Part shown: positions 7,843-15,979 of the stretch, piece by piece
Position numbering within the stretch: the first letter of the stretch is position 1
How the letters are laid out: every line of letters begins with the position of its first letter
Assembly: GCA_002469545.1 (NCBI GenBank)
Contig: DKMK01000011.1
Span: 1 to 20,862, forward strand
Length of the DNA stretch: 20,862 nucleotides
Origin: Rhodobacterales bacterium UBA7416
GTDB taxonomy: Bacteria > Pseudomonadota > Alphaproteobacteria > Rhodobacterales > Rhodobacteraceae
Direction: 5' to 3'
Position numbers and translations under genes: made by a program
Notes under the pieces: model-generated
Database searches by the model: none
What the model saw: only the letters and a program-made list of their open reading frames with translations
What the model was told of the DNA's origin: nothing

Positions 7843-10670
7843 CCATGGCATATAACACCCGCACACGAGACCCATTACTAGAAGCCCAAATGCAAGCAAC
7901 GATCCGTAAGCGCGGCATCGAGTTTTTAGGCTTTGTTCTAGTTCTTTTGGCAATTGCCTGTACGATTGCATTAATCACTCACTCTCCGAATGATCCAAAT
8001 TTTTTAAATTCTACCACCGGTGAAATTGAAAATAAATTAGGTTTGGTTGGCGCCACTTTTGCGGGAACATTTATGTTAGCAATTGGTTGGGCCTCTTGGA
8101 CATTTCCTATGGCATTTTTGGCGTGGGGCGTTCGCTTGATGTTTCACCGCAACGATCAGTTGTTGTTACGCCGTGGCATTTTTATGCCCTTATTCGCGGC
8201 ATTTGCAGCTGTTTTTATGGCCACAAATGTAACACCCTCTGATTGGCCTTTCAGCTTTTCGCTTGGTGGATTTTCCGGTGATGCTATTTTGGAAATGCTG
8301 TTGGATTTCAATCCCATTGATCTGAACATTTGGGTCAAAGTATTGTCGTTGCTCTTGGGTGTAATCAGCATTTGGTTTGGCTTGTTTTCACTAGGTTTCA
8401 CTTGGTCAGAAGTACGTTCAATTCTGTTGCGCGGCACATACAGTCTGATCGTTGGTGGTGGCTTGTTGTTGGCGGCCCTGAAAAACGTCACAAAATTTGG
8501 CGCACGCAAAGCCAAAGTAGGCGCAGTTGCCGCAAAGGATAAATACAAAGATCGCCAACAGCGTAAAGATGGCATGCCCGTCATTCGTACAGAAGAATTT
8601 ATGCCAGAACAGGCAAAAACACCCAAAGAAATGGGGCGTAAAACGCTATTTCCAACACTTCCAATCTTCAACAGCAGCAGCAAAGATCGCCCAGAAGGCG
8701 GGTCAGTTGCGAACGAAATCAGAATTGGTGGCGTGAATACCGATGATATAATGTACGATGATGGCGAAGTTGTTCAGCAAACGGACCGCGTCACACGTCG
8801 CATCAAAGAGGTGATAAATCGTAAGCAAATGGAACAAGCATCAGCCGCACCAATGGAAGTTTTCGACGACCCTGACACTTTTGATGCAGTGATTGACGAC
8901 GCGCCAGAACCCATTCCCGAAGCGGCGCCAATTGAAAATATCTTTGAAGACGACGGCGCTGTGCCGAATAATATTTTCCGAAACGCGACTTTACCGGAAC
9001 CTCCAAGCTTGCCGTTAACGCAAGGACGTGAAGAACCCGTTCTAACACGCCCTACCGCACCAAAATCAGTCGTGGAATACCCTTCGACAAAACCGATCCC
9101 ACAAAGTAATCGCGCAAAATCCGAAGCACAGCCAACGTTGTTTGCTCAGGATTCGGCCGATTATGAACAACCTGCACTGAACTTGCTGGCCAGCCCGACA
9201 ACGATCGTCCGCCAGCAACTGTCTGACGAAGCACTCGAAGAAAATGCGCGCATGCTGGAAAACGTGTTAGATGACTATGGCGTAAAAGGTGAAATTGTAT
9301 CCGTACGTCCTGGCCCTGTTGTCACCATGTACGAACTGGAGCCTGCGCCGGGCTTGAAGGCAAGCCGTGTTGTTGGCTTGGCCGACGATATCGCACGCTC
9401 CATGTCTGCACTAGCAGCGCGTGTTTCAACCGTTCCAGGTCGCACAGTTATTGGTATCGAGCTGCCAAATGACCATCGTGAAACTGTGCTGTTACGTGAA
9501 ATTTTATCCGCGCGAGATTACGGGGATGGCAAGCATGGCCTGCCTCTAGCGTTGGGTAAAGATATTGCGGGCAATCCAGAAGTTGCCGACTTGTCAAAAA
9601 TGCCTCACTTGTTGATTGCTGGTACAACGGGTTCTGGTAAATCGGTTGCCATCAATACGATGATTTTGTCTCTACTGTACAAGCTGACACCCGACGAATG
9701 TCGCCTGATTATGATCGATCCTAAAATGCTGGAACTTTCCGTATATGACGGCATTCCGCACCTATTATCACCTGTAGTAACTGATCCACGTAAGGCCGTT
9801 GTCGCGCTAAAATGGGTCGTTGGTGAAATGGAAGAGCGTTATCGTAAGATGTCCAAAATGGGCGTGCGCAATATCTCTGGCTATAACAGTCGCGTATCGG
9901 ACGCATTGGCACGCGGCGAAGATTTTGAACGTACTGTCCAAACTGGATTTGATGACAACACTGGCGAGCCTGTTTTCGAAACTGAAACATTCGCACCTGA
10001 AAAGATGCCGTTTATTGTCGTGGTCGTTGACGAAATGGCCGACCTTATGATGGTGGCAGGCAAAGAAATCGAAGCCTGTATTCAACGCCTTGCTCAAATG
10101 GCGCGCGCCTCTGGTATTCACTTAATCATGGCGACACAACGTCCATCCGTGGACGTGATCACAGGCACAATTAAGGCAAACTTCCCCACACGCATTTCGT
10201 TCCAAGTAACATCAAAGATCGACAGTCGTACGATTTTGGGTGAAATGGGTGCAGAACAGTTATTGGGCATGGGTGACATGTTATACATGGCAGGTGGCGG
10301 TAAAATCACACGTATCCACGCCCCCTTCGTGTCAGACGAAGAAGTCGAAGTTATTGTGAACCACCTAAAAACCTTTGGTCCACCAGAATATGTCAGCGGA
10401 GTTGTGAAAGCTACTGATGATGATAAGGCGTCTAACTTAGATGCTGTACTGGGGCTGGGCGGCAATACAGACAAGGAAAACGCATTGTACGATCAAGCGG
10501 TTGCAATCGTTGCTCATGATCGCAAGTGCTCAACATCCTATATCCAGCGCAAACTTTCGATTGGCTATAATAAAGCTGCGAAATTGGTCGAAGAGATGGA
10601 AGATAATGGAATCGTTTCATCAGCGAACCACGTGGGCAAGCGCGAGATTTTGTTACCAGAACAAGAGTAA
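7839..10670 (+). CDS. ftsK: DNA translocase FtsK
   Basis: This 943-residue cell-division DNA pump moves chromosome ends across the septum and activates XerCD recombination at dif. The N-terminus has four to five hydrophobic segments between about residues 28 and 215. A poorly conserved acidic, proline-containing linker follows (about 220-450), then the alpha and beta motor domains with Walker A GTTGSGKS (595-602) and Walker B VVVVDEMADL (D731, E732). A C-terminal winged-helix gamma domain (about 875-940) would read the polar KOPS sequences. Length and order are complete. The ATG at 7839 overlaps the preceding stop; an alternative ATG at 7845 is also possible. The lolA gene follows, as I recall from other Rhodobacterales. 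Confidence 0.97.
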   Translation: MTMAYNTRTRDPLLEAQMQATIRKRGIEFLGFVLVLLAIACTIALITHSPNDPNFLNSTTGEIENKLGLVGATFAGTFMLAIGWASWTFPMAFLAWGVRLMFHRNDQLLLRRGIFMPLFAAFAAVFMATNVTPSDWPFSFSLGGFSGDAILEMLLDFNPIDLNIWVKVLSLLLGVISIWFGLFSLGFTWSEVRSILLRGTYSLIVGGGLLLAALKNVTKFGARKAKVGAVAAKDKYKDRQQRKDGMPVIRTEEFMPEQAKTPKEMGRKTLFPTLPIFNSSSKDRPEGGSVANEIRIGGVNTDDIMYDDGEVVQQTDRVTRRIKEVINRKQMEQASAAPMEVFDDPDTFDAVIDDAPEPIPEAAPIENIFEDDGAVPNNIFRNATLPEPPSLPLTQGREEPVLTRPTAPKSVVEYPSTKPIPQSNRAKSEAQPTLFAQDSADYEQPALNLLASPTTIVRQQLSDEALEENARMLENVLDDYGVKGEIVSVRPGPVVTMYELEPAPGLKASRVVGLADDIARSMSALAARVSTVPGRTVIGIELPNDHRETVLLREILSARDYGDGKHGLPLALGKDIAGNPEVADLSKMPHLLIAGTTGSGKSVAINTMILSLLYKLTPDECRLIMIDPKMLELSVYDGIPHLLSPVVTDPRKAVVALKWVVGEMEERYRKMSKMGVRNISGYNSRVSDALARGEDFERTVQTGFDDNTGEPVFETETFAPEKMPFIVVVVDEMADLMMVAGKEIEACIQRLAQMARASGIHLIMATQRPSVDVITGTIKANFPTRISFQVTSKIDSRTILGEMGAEQLLGMGDMLYMAGGGKITRIHAPFVSDEEVEVIVNHLKTFGPPEYVSGVVKATDDDKASNLDAVLGLGGNTDKENALYDQAVAIVAHDRKCSTSYIQRKLSIGYNKAAKLVEEMEDNGIVSSANHVGKREILLPEQE

Positions 10671-10672
10671 TT

Positions 10673-10686
10673 GGCCAAATTTGGCC
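10673..10686. repeat. 14-base perfect palindrome between ftsK and lolA
   Basis: GGCCAAATTTGGCC is a perfect palindrome starting two bases after the ftsK stop codon. As RNA it would make only a very tight hairpin, and no T-run follows, so it is not a standard terminator. It may be a dimeric protein-binding site or part of the lolA control region; that is inference. Confidence 0.5.
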
Positions 10687-10748
10687 CATCGCAATTCTGT
10701 GATCTACGTCGTCTTATATTCAGGCGTTTAAGGAACTACATTAACCTT

Positions 10749-11351
10749 ATGATAAAATACACATCTCGTATCGCCGCAGTAACCTGCGCGCTTGTTCTGT
10801 CCGCAGGGCCTAGTTTCGCCGAAAAGATATCTTTGGATCGGTTAAACGAATACATAAACGCATTGCCTGTCGTTAAAACCAGCTTTACGCAAATCAATTC
10901 TGATCGCAGTAAATCCAAAGGAAAGCTTTATCTTAGCCGGCCTGGGAAAATGAGATTTGAATACGCACCACCAAACAAGGCACTGGTTATTGCCAGCGCA
11001 GGAAGTGTGGCCATTTACGATGATAAGTCCAAAAATGGACCCGCAATTTACCCGCTTAAAAAAACACCCCTTAACTTAATTTTAGGTAAGAATGTTGATC
11101 TAAAATCGGACGGTATGGTGGCAAAACATATCGAAAGTGGCGAATACACAATTGTAATTGCACGCGATCCCAAGCGCCAAGCGCAGGGTCAAATCCAATT
11201 GGTATTTACGGATAATCCCGTCGCGTTACGCCAATGGGTCATCACCGATCAATCCCGTCAACAAACGACCGTGATGTTAGGGAAACTGAAAGAGCAGAAA
11301 AAACTGCCCCTTCGTTTATTTGAAATCACAAAAGTAAAAAACAGCGACTAA
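10749..11351 (+). CDS. lolA: Outer-membrane lipoprotein carrier protein LolA
   Basis: The 200-residue precursor has an N-terminal signal peptide (MIKYTSRIAAVTCALVLSAG, then PSFA before the mature EKISLDRL). The mature part matches LolA, which takes lipoproteins from LolCDE in the inner membrane across the periplasm. It has the LolA-type beta-rich core with F-x-Q-I, GKLYLSRPGKMRFEY and a central hydrophobic segment. I chose ATG 10749 because the signal peptide begins there. However, the only good Shine-Dalgarno sequence (AAGGA, 10730-10734) is 14 bases away, which is long; an in-frame ATT at 10740 is better spaced. The stop abuts the convergent transglycosylase gene with no base between them. 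Whether it is co-transcribed with ftsK is open. Confidence 0.9.
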   Translation: MIKYTSRIAAVTCALVLSAGPSFAEKISLDRLNEYINALPVVKTSFTQINSDRSKSKGKLYLSRPGKMRFEYAPPNKALVIASAGSVAIYDDKSKNGPAIYPLKKTPLNLILGKNVDLKSDGMVAKHIESGEYTIVIARDPKRQAQGQIQLVFTDNPVALRQWVITDQSRQQTTVMLGKLKEQKKLPLRLFEITKVKNSD

Positions 11352-11933
11352 TCAACGGCACCGTGACAGTTGAGAACTGTACAGGATTGCGCGATCTTGT
11401 ACAGTTCCAGCAACCCTGACCAGCCATGCTTTGCGACGGTATGTGCCACGTTTGAAACCCGTATGCCCATCGTGATAGGCAAGATACTGATTGTACGCAT
11501 CGTGCTTTGCAATTCCGTTACGCTTGTTGCTTTCATTCATGTACCAACCCATGAAATCCACCGCATCACTGAAACGATCGCGCTTTGCACTGCGCTTGCC
11601 CGTTTCTTTACGGTACCAATCCCACGTTCCATCCAATGCTTGCGCATAACCATAAGCGGATGACTGGCGACCCATTGGGATCACTTTCAACTTCCACTTA
11701 TACGGTGTACGTGCTTTGCCATCAAATTTGCTCTCTTGGTATATGGTTGCCATCATAACGGGCACTGGGACACCCCATCGCCGTTCAGCGCGAACCATAT
11801 CTTTATACCAAGATTTACGTTGTTTTTTGATTGAACATGCGTTGTCCAAATTACGCGGGACGCTTGATCCACCCCCAGAACACGAGGTTAAAACAAAGCC
11901 CGTCAAAACGAGAATAAGTGTTAATTTTTTCAT
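11352..11933 (-). CDS. Lytic transglycosylase-like (SLT domain) lipoprotein
   Basis: The 193-residue protein starts with a lipoprotein signal peptide whose lipobox is LTSC, with C18 the lipidated cysteine followed by SGGG. No aspartate sits at +2, so outer-membrane sorting is expected. The remainder matches an SLT-type lysozyme-fold domain: WGVPVPVMMATIYQESKFD with putative catalytic E67, then SAYGYAQALDGTW and a C-terminal YNQYLAYHDGHTGF. It likely cleaves peptidoglycan glycan strands in the periplasm. The frame is open upstream to 12587, but that part overlaps the AEC gene on the same strand and lacks homology, so ATG 11933, preceded by a GGAG-type site, is chosen. It is tail to tail with lolA, whose product would carry it. 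Confidence 0.88.
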   Translation of the reverse strand: MKKLTLILVLTGFVLTSCSGGGSSVPRNLDNACSIKKQRKSWYKDMVRAERRWGVPVPVMMATIYQESKFDGKARTPYKWKLKVIPMGRQSSAYGYAQALDGTWDWYRKETGKRSAKRDRFSDAVDFMGWYMNESNKRNGIAKHDAYNQYLAYHDGHTGFKRGTYRRKAWLVRVAGTVQDRAILYSSQLSRCR

Positions 11934-11989
11934 ACTGCCTGCTCCAGTCTTTATGCTGGTTTTTTTTACATTATGTTGGAAAGTTAAAA

Positions 11990-12871
11990 CTAAAGCAAGA
12001 CCGCCAATAAAACTGGAATCGTAATCACAGACAACGCCGTCGACACAATGACCAACCCCGCTACTTCGTTCGCATCTGCGCCATATTTCTGTGCTAACAA
12101 ATAAGATGTCACTGCCACGGGCGTTGCAATTTGAACCACTAAAACGCCAAAAGCAATATCGTTCAACCCAAACCAACGTCCAACAATCCAAGCAATGCCC
12201 ACACTTACCAACAGCTTCACCAGTGACAAAAAGATAGCGCGAGACAGTGTCGTAACTTGTAGCCGTGCCAAAGCAACGCCAAGCGTTATCAACATAATGG
12301 GAATTGCCATCTGTCCCAGCAGTTCCAACGTGTTCGTCATCCAAATCGGCGTTTGCCAACCTTGAACTAAAAATACCGCACCTAATATTGTCGCCCAAGA
12401 AATTGGCTCTTTGAAAACCTTGGTGATACTTCCGCCACCAGACACCATCCAAACGCCAACGGAAAATGATCCAACGGCCATAACCGCGAACACAATCACC
12501 GCATAACTCAGGCCCGTTTCGCCAAAGGCAAACAATGCCAACGGCAGGCCCAGATTGCCTGTATTCCCAAAAATCAATGGCGCCCAAAATGTCGGTAAAT
12601 CCAACTGCATCACTTTGCTGATGATTAAAAAGACAATCGTCAAAACCAAATAAGCCGCAACACTGGCCATAAACAAACCAGACAGTGTTTCAGGCGAAAT
12701 GTCCGCCTTCATTAAGGCCACAAAAATCAGTGCAGGCACAGATAACGTCATCGCAATACGCGTGACAAATTCAACCTCGTATGCCCAGCCACATTTGACC
12801 CAAGTAAACCCAACAGCTGCCAGTAAAAACACAGGCGCAACAATTTGCAAAACAGTAAAAATTAGTTCCAT
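11990..12871 (-). CDS. AEC family transporter (auxin efflux carrier type permease)
   Basis: This 293-residue membrane protein has about ten hydrophobic segments along its whole length, arranged as in AEC permeases. The first half includes PVFLLAAVGFTWV and SVPALIFVALM. The middle has FGNTGNLGLPLALF, the family's conserved Asn/Gly-rich segment, and the second half has IPIMLITLGVALA. Members export or take up small organic acids such as malonate or malate; the substrate here is unknown. No clear Shine-Dalgarno sequence precedes ATG 12871. It lies upstream of the transglycosylase gene on the same strand with a 56-base gap and is divergent from hspQ. Confidence 0.88.
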   Translation of the reverse strand: MELIFTVLQIVAPVFLLAAVGFTWVKCGWAYEVEFVTRIAMTLSVPALIFVALMKADISPETLSGLFMASVAAYLVLTIVFLIISKVMQLDLPTFWAPLIFGNTGNLGLPLALFAFGETGLSYAVIVFAVMAVGSFSVGVWMVSGGGSITKVFKEPISWATILGAVFLVQGWQTPIWMTNTLELLGQMAIPIMLITLGVALARLQVTTLSRAIFLSLVKLLVSVGIAWIVGRWFGLNDIAFGVLVVQIATPVAVTSYLLAQKYGADANEVAGLVIVSTALSVITIPVLLAVLL

Positions 12872-12943
12872 TATGCCAGTGAACCCAGTGTGGACAGTTT
12901 GTCAATCTCAGCGTAGGAAGAATGCCAGATCAAGAGGACCACA

Positions 12944-13270
12944 ATGTTAGAAGTCAGTGCAAAATTTTCAATCGGCCAAGTTGTAAGCCATCGCAAACAT
13001 CCGTTTCGCGGGGTGATTTTTGACATCGATCCTACATTTTCAAATTCAGATGAATGGTGGGAAAGCATCCCCGAAGAGAGCCGCCCCGAAAAAGATCAAC
13101 CATATTATCATTTGTTGGCCGAAAACGACCAATCATATTACGTCGCCTATGTATCTGAACAAAATCTGTTGGCTGATGATTCAGGCGAACCTGTGGATCA
13201 TCCAGAAGTTTGCGAAATGTTTGGCGAGATGACAAATGGCCGTTACAGCGTCACCGCACACTTAAACTAG
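12944..13270 (+). CDS. hspQ: Heat shock protein HspQ
   Basis: The 108-residue protein has the HspQ/YccV-like hemimethylated-DNA-binding fold. Its sequence runs AKFSIGQVVSHRKHPFRGVI, then FDIDPTFSNSDEWW and DQPYYHLLAENDQSYYVAYV, closing with SEQNLL. In enterobacteria HspQ is a small stress protein linked to DnaA degradation and acts as a specificity factor for the Lon protease. An AGAGGA ribosome-binding sequence precedes ATG 12944. It is divergent from the AEC gene and overlaps the convergent GGT-family gene by four bases (CTAG) at the stops. The family assignment is strong; a heat-shock promoter was not identified by eye. Confidence 0.93.
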   Translation: MLEVSAKFSIGQVVSHRKHPFRGVIFDIDPTFSNSDEWWESIPEESRPEKDQPYYHLLAENDQSYYVAYVSEQNLLADDSGEPVDHPEVCEMFGEMTNGRYSVTAHLN

Positions 13271-14841
13271 TAACCCAGCGCCGCGCCTTCTTTGCGTGCA
13301 TCACTGGCCCCAATCAAAACGCCACGCTCTCGATCAATCAATACAGCTTGCGCTCCACCAATGGGTATCGCTGGCACGGTAACGCGATGTCCCAGATCAA
13401 CCAGACCTTGGCGCACAGCATCGCTGTATCCACGTTCCATTTTCAATTCGCCTTTATCGCTAAAGCTACGTGGACCATCAATCGCGGTTTGTGGGTCCAT
13501 TCCAAAATCTGTCATATTACTGACAAAGCGATGATGTCCATTAGGTTGATACTGCCCACCCATCACACCAAACGGCATCACAACTTTGCCCGCTTCGCGC
13601 AACATACCGGGAATAATTGTATGCATCGGCCTCTTGCCGCCCCTCGCTTCGTTTGAGTGCCCTTCTTCTAACGTGAAACCTGCACCACGGTTTTGAAAAT
13701 TGATCCCAAATTTAGACGATGCCAATCCTGATCCAAATGAATGGAACACAGAATAAATCAACGAAACCGACATGCGATCTTTGTCCACAACTGACAGGCA
13801 TATCGTTTCTTTGTGCACTGCTTCTGATACAGCCGCGGGCGATTGCATTGCCGCTTTGGGATCAATCAACGCCGCCAGTTTAACCGCCGTTTCCATGGAT
13901 AACATATGGTCAACACGTGCGCTGTGATTCGCGATAAATCGGTTACGCGCTTCATATGCCAACTTGGCTGCCTCTGCCTCTATGTGTGTTCGCTGAACGC
14001 CAAATGGATCCATGCTTGAAATATCAAATTGCGACAAGATATTATTCATACAGATCGCTGTAGCACCTTGCCCATTTGGCGGATGCTCAACCATTTCAAA
14101 CCGCCCATAGCCGCCAGAAATTGGTTCACAATATTCACTGGTTACATTCGCGAAATCATCCAACGTATGTACGCCGCCCAGTGCATTCAGTGATGTCACC
14201 ATATCTTCGGCAACTTCACCTTCGTAAAAACCAGCGCGTCCTTTTTCTGCAATGCGTTGCAAAACTTCGGCTTGCTTCGGGGCTGCAAACATTTGTCCCG
14301 CAACCAATGCTTTGCCATCTTTTAAGTAGAAATCCCGCGCAACACCTTGCAACCGATCCGCTGCCAAGGCCCAATCAAAAGCAGTACGTGGCCCAATTGG
14401 CACGCCCGCTTTCATGTAATAAATCGCAGGCGCTAAACTGGCCTTTAGTCCGATACGTCCAAAATCAGCAGAAGCACGGCAAAACGCGTCAATTGCACCA
14501 GGTAACGTCACTGATTCCACTCCGCCAACTGGCACGGCCATGTGCCCCGCCGCTCGCAAAACAGCACCCGTTAATGCCTCTGGTGCGCGCCCTGATCCAT
14601 TCAACGCAATGACTTCATCATTGTCGCCACGATTGATTAGCATAAAGCAATCGCCGCCAATGCCCGTCATTTGGGGTTCTAAAACACCCTGCAAAACAGC
14701 CGCAGCAATCGCGGCATCCATGGCGTTCCCACCAGCCTCTAACATTTGAATGGCCACCTTGGACGACAACGGATTCGACGTAGCAACCATGCCATTGGCA
14801 CCATAAACGGCCGATCGCCCCGGTTTGTGAAAATCTCGCAT
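13267..14841 (-). CDS. Gamma-glutamyltransferase family enzyme (YwrD-like)
   Basis: This 524-residue Ntn-hydrolase family protein normally cleaves itself into two subunits before a catalytic threonine. Here the likely nucleophile is T346 in HKETICLSVVD, aligned with the TTHYSVVD of E. coli GGT. Other landmarks are GGNAMDAAIAAAVLQGVLEP, GIGGDCFMLI, NGQGATA and the C-terminal VMGGQYQPNGH. No signal peptide is seen, unlike periplasmic GGTs, so it may be cytoplasmic. Start ATG 14841 is set by a strong AAGGGAG site eight bases upstream; the frame extends to 14901 without support. It may act on glutathione, gamma-glutamyl peptides or acylated amines. It is divergent from the DUF2794 gene with only 48 bases between. 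Confidence 0.88.
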   Translation of the reverse strand: MRDFHKPGRSAVYGANGMVATSNPLSSKVAIQMLEAGGNAMDAAIAAAVLQGVLEPQMTGIGGDCFMLINRGDNDEVIALNGSGRAPEALTGAVLRAAGHMAVPVGGVESVTLPGAIDAFCRASADFGRIGLKASLAPAIYYMKAGVPIGPRTAFDWALAADRLQGVARDFYLKDGKALVAGQMFAAPKQAEVLQRIAEKGRAGFYEGEVAEDMVTSLNALGGVHTLDDFANVTSEYCEPISGGYGRFEMVEHPPNGQGATAICMNNILSQFDISSMDPFGVQRTHIEAEAAKLAYEARNRFIANHSARVDHMLSMETAVKLAALIDPKAAMQSPAAVSEAVHKETICLSVVDKDRMSVSLIYSVFHSFGSGLASSKFGINFQNRGAGFTLEEGHSNEARGGKRPMHTIIPGMLREAGKVVMPFGVMGGQYQPNGHHRFVSNMTDFGMDPQTAIDGPRSFSDKGELKMERGYSDAVRQGLVDLGHRVTVPAIPIGGAQAVLIDRERGVLIGASDARKEGAALGY

Positions 14842-14849
14842 GCATCCAA

Positions 14850-14856
14850 CTCCCTT
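14850..14856 (-). promoter_or_regulatory. Ribosome-binding site that decides the GGT start
   Basis: AAGGGAG on the minus strand lies eight bases before ATG 14841, while no similar sequence precedes the longer in-frame alternative at 14901. It therefore supports the shorter start. Confidence 0.65.
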
Positions 14857-14889
14857 GCACTGCGCCATATCTTGTCGCAGAATACTGTT

Positions 14890-15237
14890 ATGAACAAACA
14901 TGTCCCTATGACGGGCGGTGTCAACCGCAACACGTATGAATCAATCCATTTTCATCGCACTGAACTTGGACCTATCATCTCGCTTTATGGGCGCATGGTT
15001 GCCGCAGGTGAATGGCGTGATTATGGTATTTCTTCACTAAAGGACGTTGCTATTTTCTCAATCTTTCGCCGTGCGGCAGAACACCCAATTTATACGATCG
15101 AAAAACGGCCCAAATTAAAGGACCGCCAAGGCATGTATGCTGTCATTGGCATGGACGGTCACATCTTGAAACGCGGTAGTGACTTGAAATCAGTTCTATA
15201 TGTTCTTGAACGCAAGTTGATCAAACTGGTTAAATAG
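14890..15237 (+). CDS. DUF2794 family protein
   Basis: The 115-residue protein contains the conserved core of DUF2794, an alphaproteobacterial family: LGPIISLYGRMVAAGEWRDY, then DVAIFSIFRRAAEHPIYTIE, KRPKLKDRQGMYAVI and GHILKRG. Function is unknown; I recall no enzyme or binding motif for it. It is soluble and basic toward the C-terminus. The start is uncertain: ATG 14890 and ATG 14908 are both in frame, and neither has a good Shine-Dalgarno sequence. The frame also runs open further upstream into the GGT gene, without support. Its 3' end overlaps the convergent NlpC/P60 gene by eight bases. Confidence 0.82.
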   Translation: MNKHVPMTGGVNRNTYESIHFHRTELGPIISLYGRMVAAGEWRDYGISSLKDVAIFSIFRRAAEHPIYTIEKRPKLKDRQGMYAVIGMDGHILKRGSDLKSVLYVLERKLIKLVK

Positions 15238-15979
15238 GCAACCGCTTACGCGCTGTTATCGCACCACCACCGCTTGCTAAAATCCGCTCTTCTGCATGTG
15301 CCAGTGGCTCAAAGGCCACGCGCATATGGTGGCCGTTTGCATGCAGTAACAATTCATCACTATACATTAATCCCACATGGCCACGCCAAAAAATCAAGTC
15401 ACCACGCATCAACGTATCGCCCGCTGAAATCAACCTGCCCAGTTCAGTCTCTTGTGGCCCGCTGTCCGCAGGCCCTGAAATACCGGCACCACGTAGCGCC
15501 GCAGACACCAACCCGGAACAATCAATTCCATACTGCGCATTGCCACCCCATAAATACGGCACACCCAAATAACGTTCCGCCGTACGCACCAAATCTGGTT
15601 CCACCTCCGAAATTGGTGCAATCTGCATTTGATGCACAAAACCACCCGCCGCCAATTCGACAAAATCGCCCTGCTCACCCACCACTGTCAAACCTGCCTG
15701 AAACGGCAAGTGCATCATCGGTACCGTTTTTATGTCGGGCAAGGGGTATACATGCGCACCTAAATCACGCACCACAACCGTTGGGTCTGCCCAACCCGCC
15801 AAATCGGCAATCGATACAACTCCGGCATACCCATCGCCCATCCGCGCACCAAACGCCCAGTCACCATCAACACGATCTACATGAAACCCATCGCCAAACA
15901 GCATCTGACGTTGCAGCAAGCCATGAGGCACATCCAAAATATTCGTAACAGGCTGGCAAACACGGCGAAGATCAGCCAT
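15230..15979 (-). CDS. NlpC/P60 family peptidase with N-terminal SH3-like domains
   Basis: This 249-residue protein has bacterial SH3-like modules (about residues 12-120) and a C-terminal NlpC/P60 papain-like domain. The catalytic residues are C154 in GIDCSGLV, H201 in RGHVGLM, and probably H213 as the third residue; YLWGGN just before the cysteine is also typical. There is no signal peptide, so it is likely cytoplasmic. This is the architecture of dipeptidyl peptidases that cut gamma-D-glutamyl-diaminopimelate bonds in murein peptides. Its start overlaps the stop of the upstream aminopeptidase gene by eight bases, suggesting coupled translation and a shared task in peptide breakdown. Confidence 0.9.
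   Translation of the reverse strand: MADLRRVCQPVTNILDVPHGLLQRQMLFGDGFHVDRVDGDWAFGARMGDGYAGVVSIADLAGWADPTVVVRDLGAHVYPLPDIKTVPMMHLPFQAGLTVVGEQGDFVELAAGGFVHQMQIAPISEVEPDLVRTAERYLGVPYLWGGNAQYGIDCSGLVSAALRGAGISGPADSGPQETELGRLISAGDTLMRGDLIFWRGHVGLMYSDELLLHANGHHMRVAFEPLAHAEERILASGGGAITARKRLPI

Noticed and set aside
8156..8683. Long antisense frame inside ftsK
   Set aside because: It is a shadow of the ftsK coding frame; composition is low-complexity and no homology or ribosome-binding site is apparent.
11945..11967. CCAG...CTGG stem followed by eight T on the plus strand, between the AEC and transglycosylase genes
   Set aside because: The stem is only four bases and the nearest plus-strand gene (lolA) ends about 600 bases earlier, so it is not a convincing terminator.
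11934..12587. Upstream open extension of the transglycosylase frame (minus strand)
   Set aside because: It overlaps the AEC permease gene in another frame on the same strand, looks unlike any family and would hide the clear lipoprotein signal peptide at 11933.
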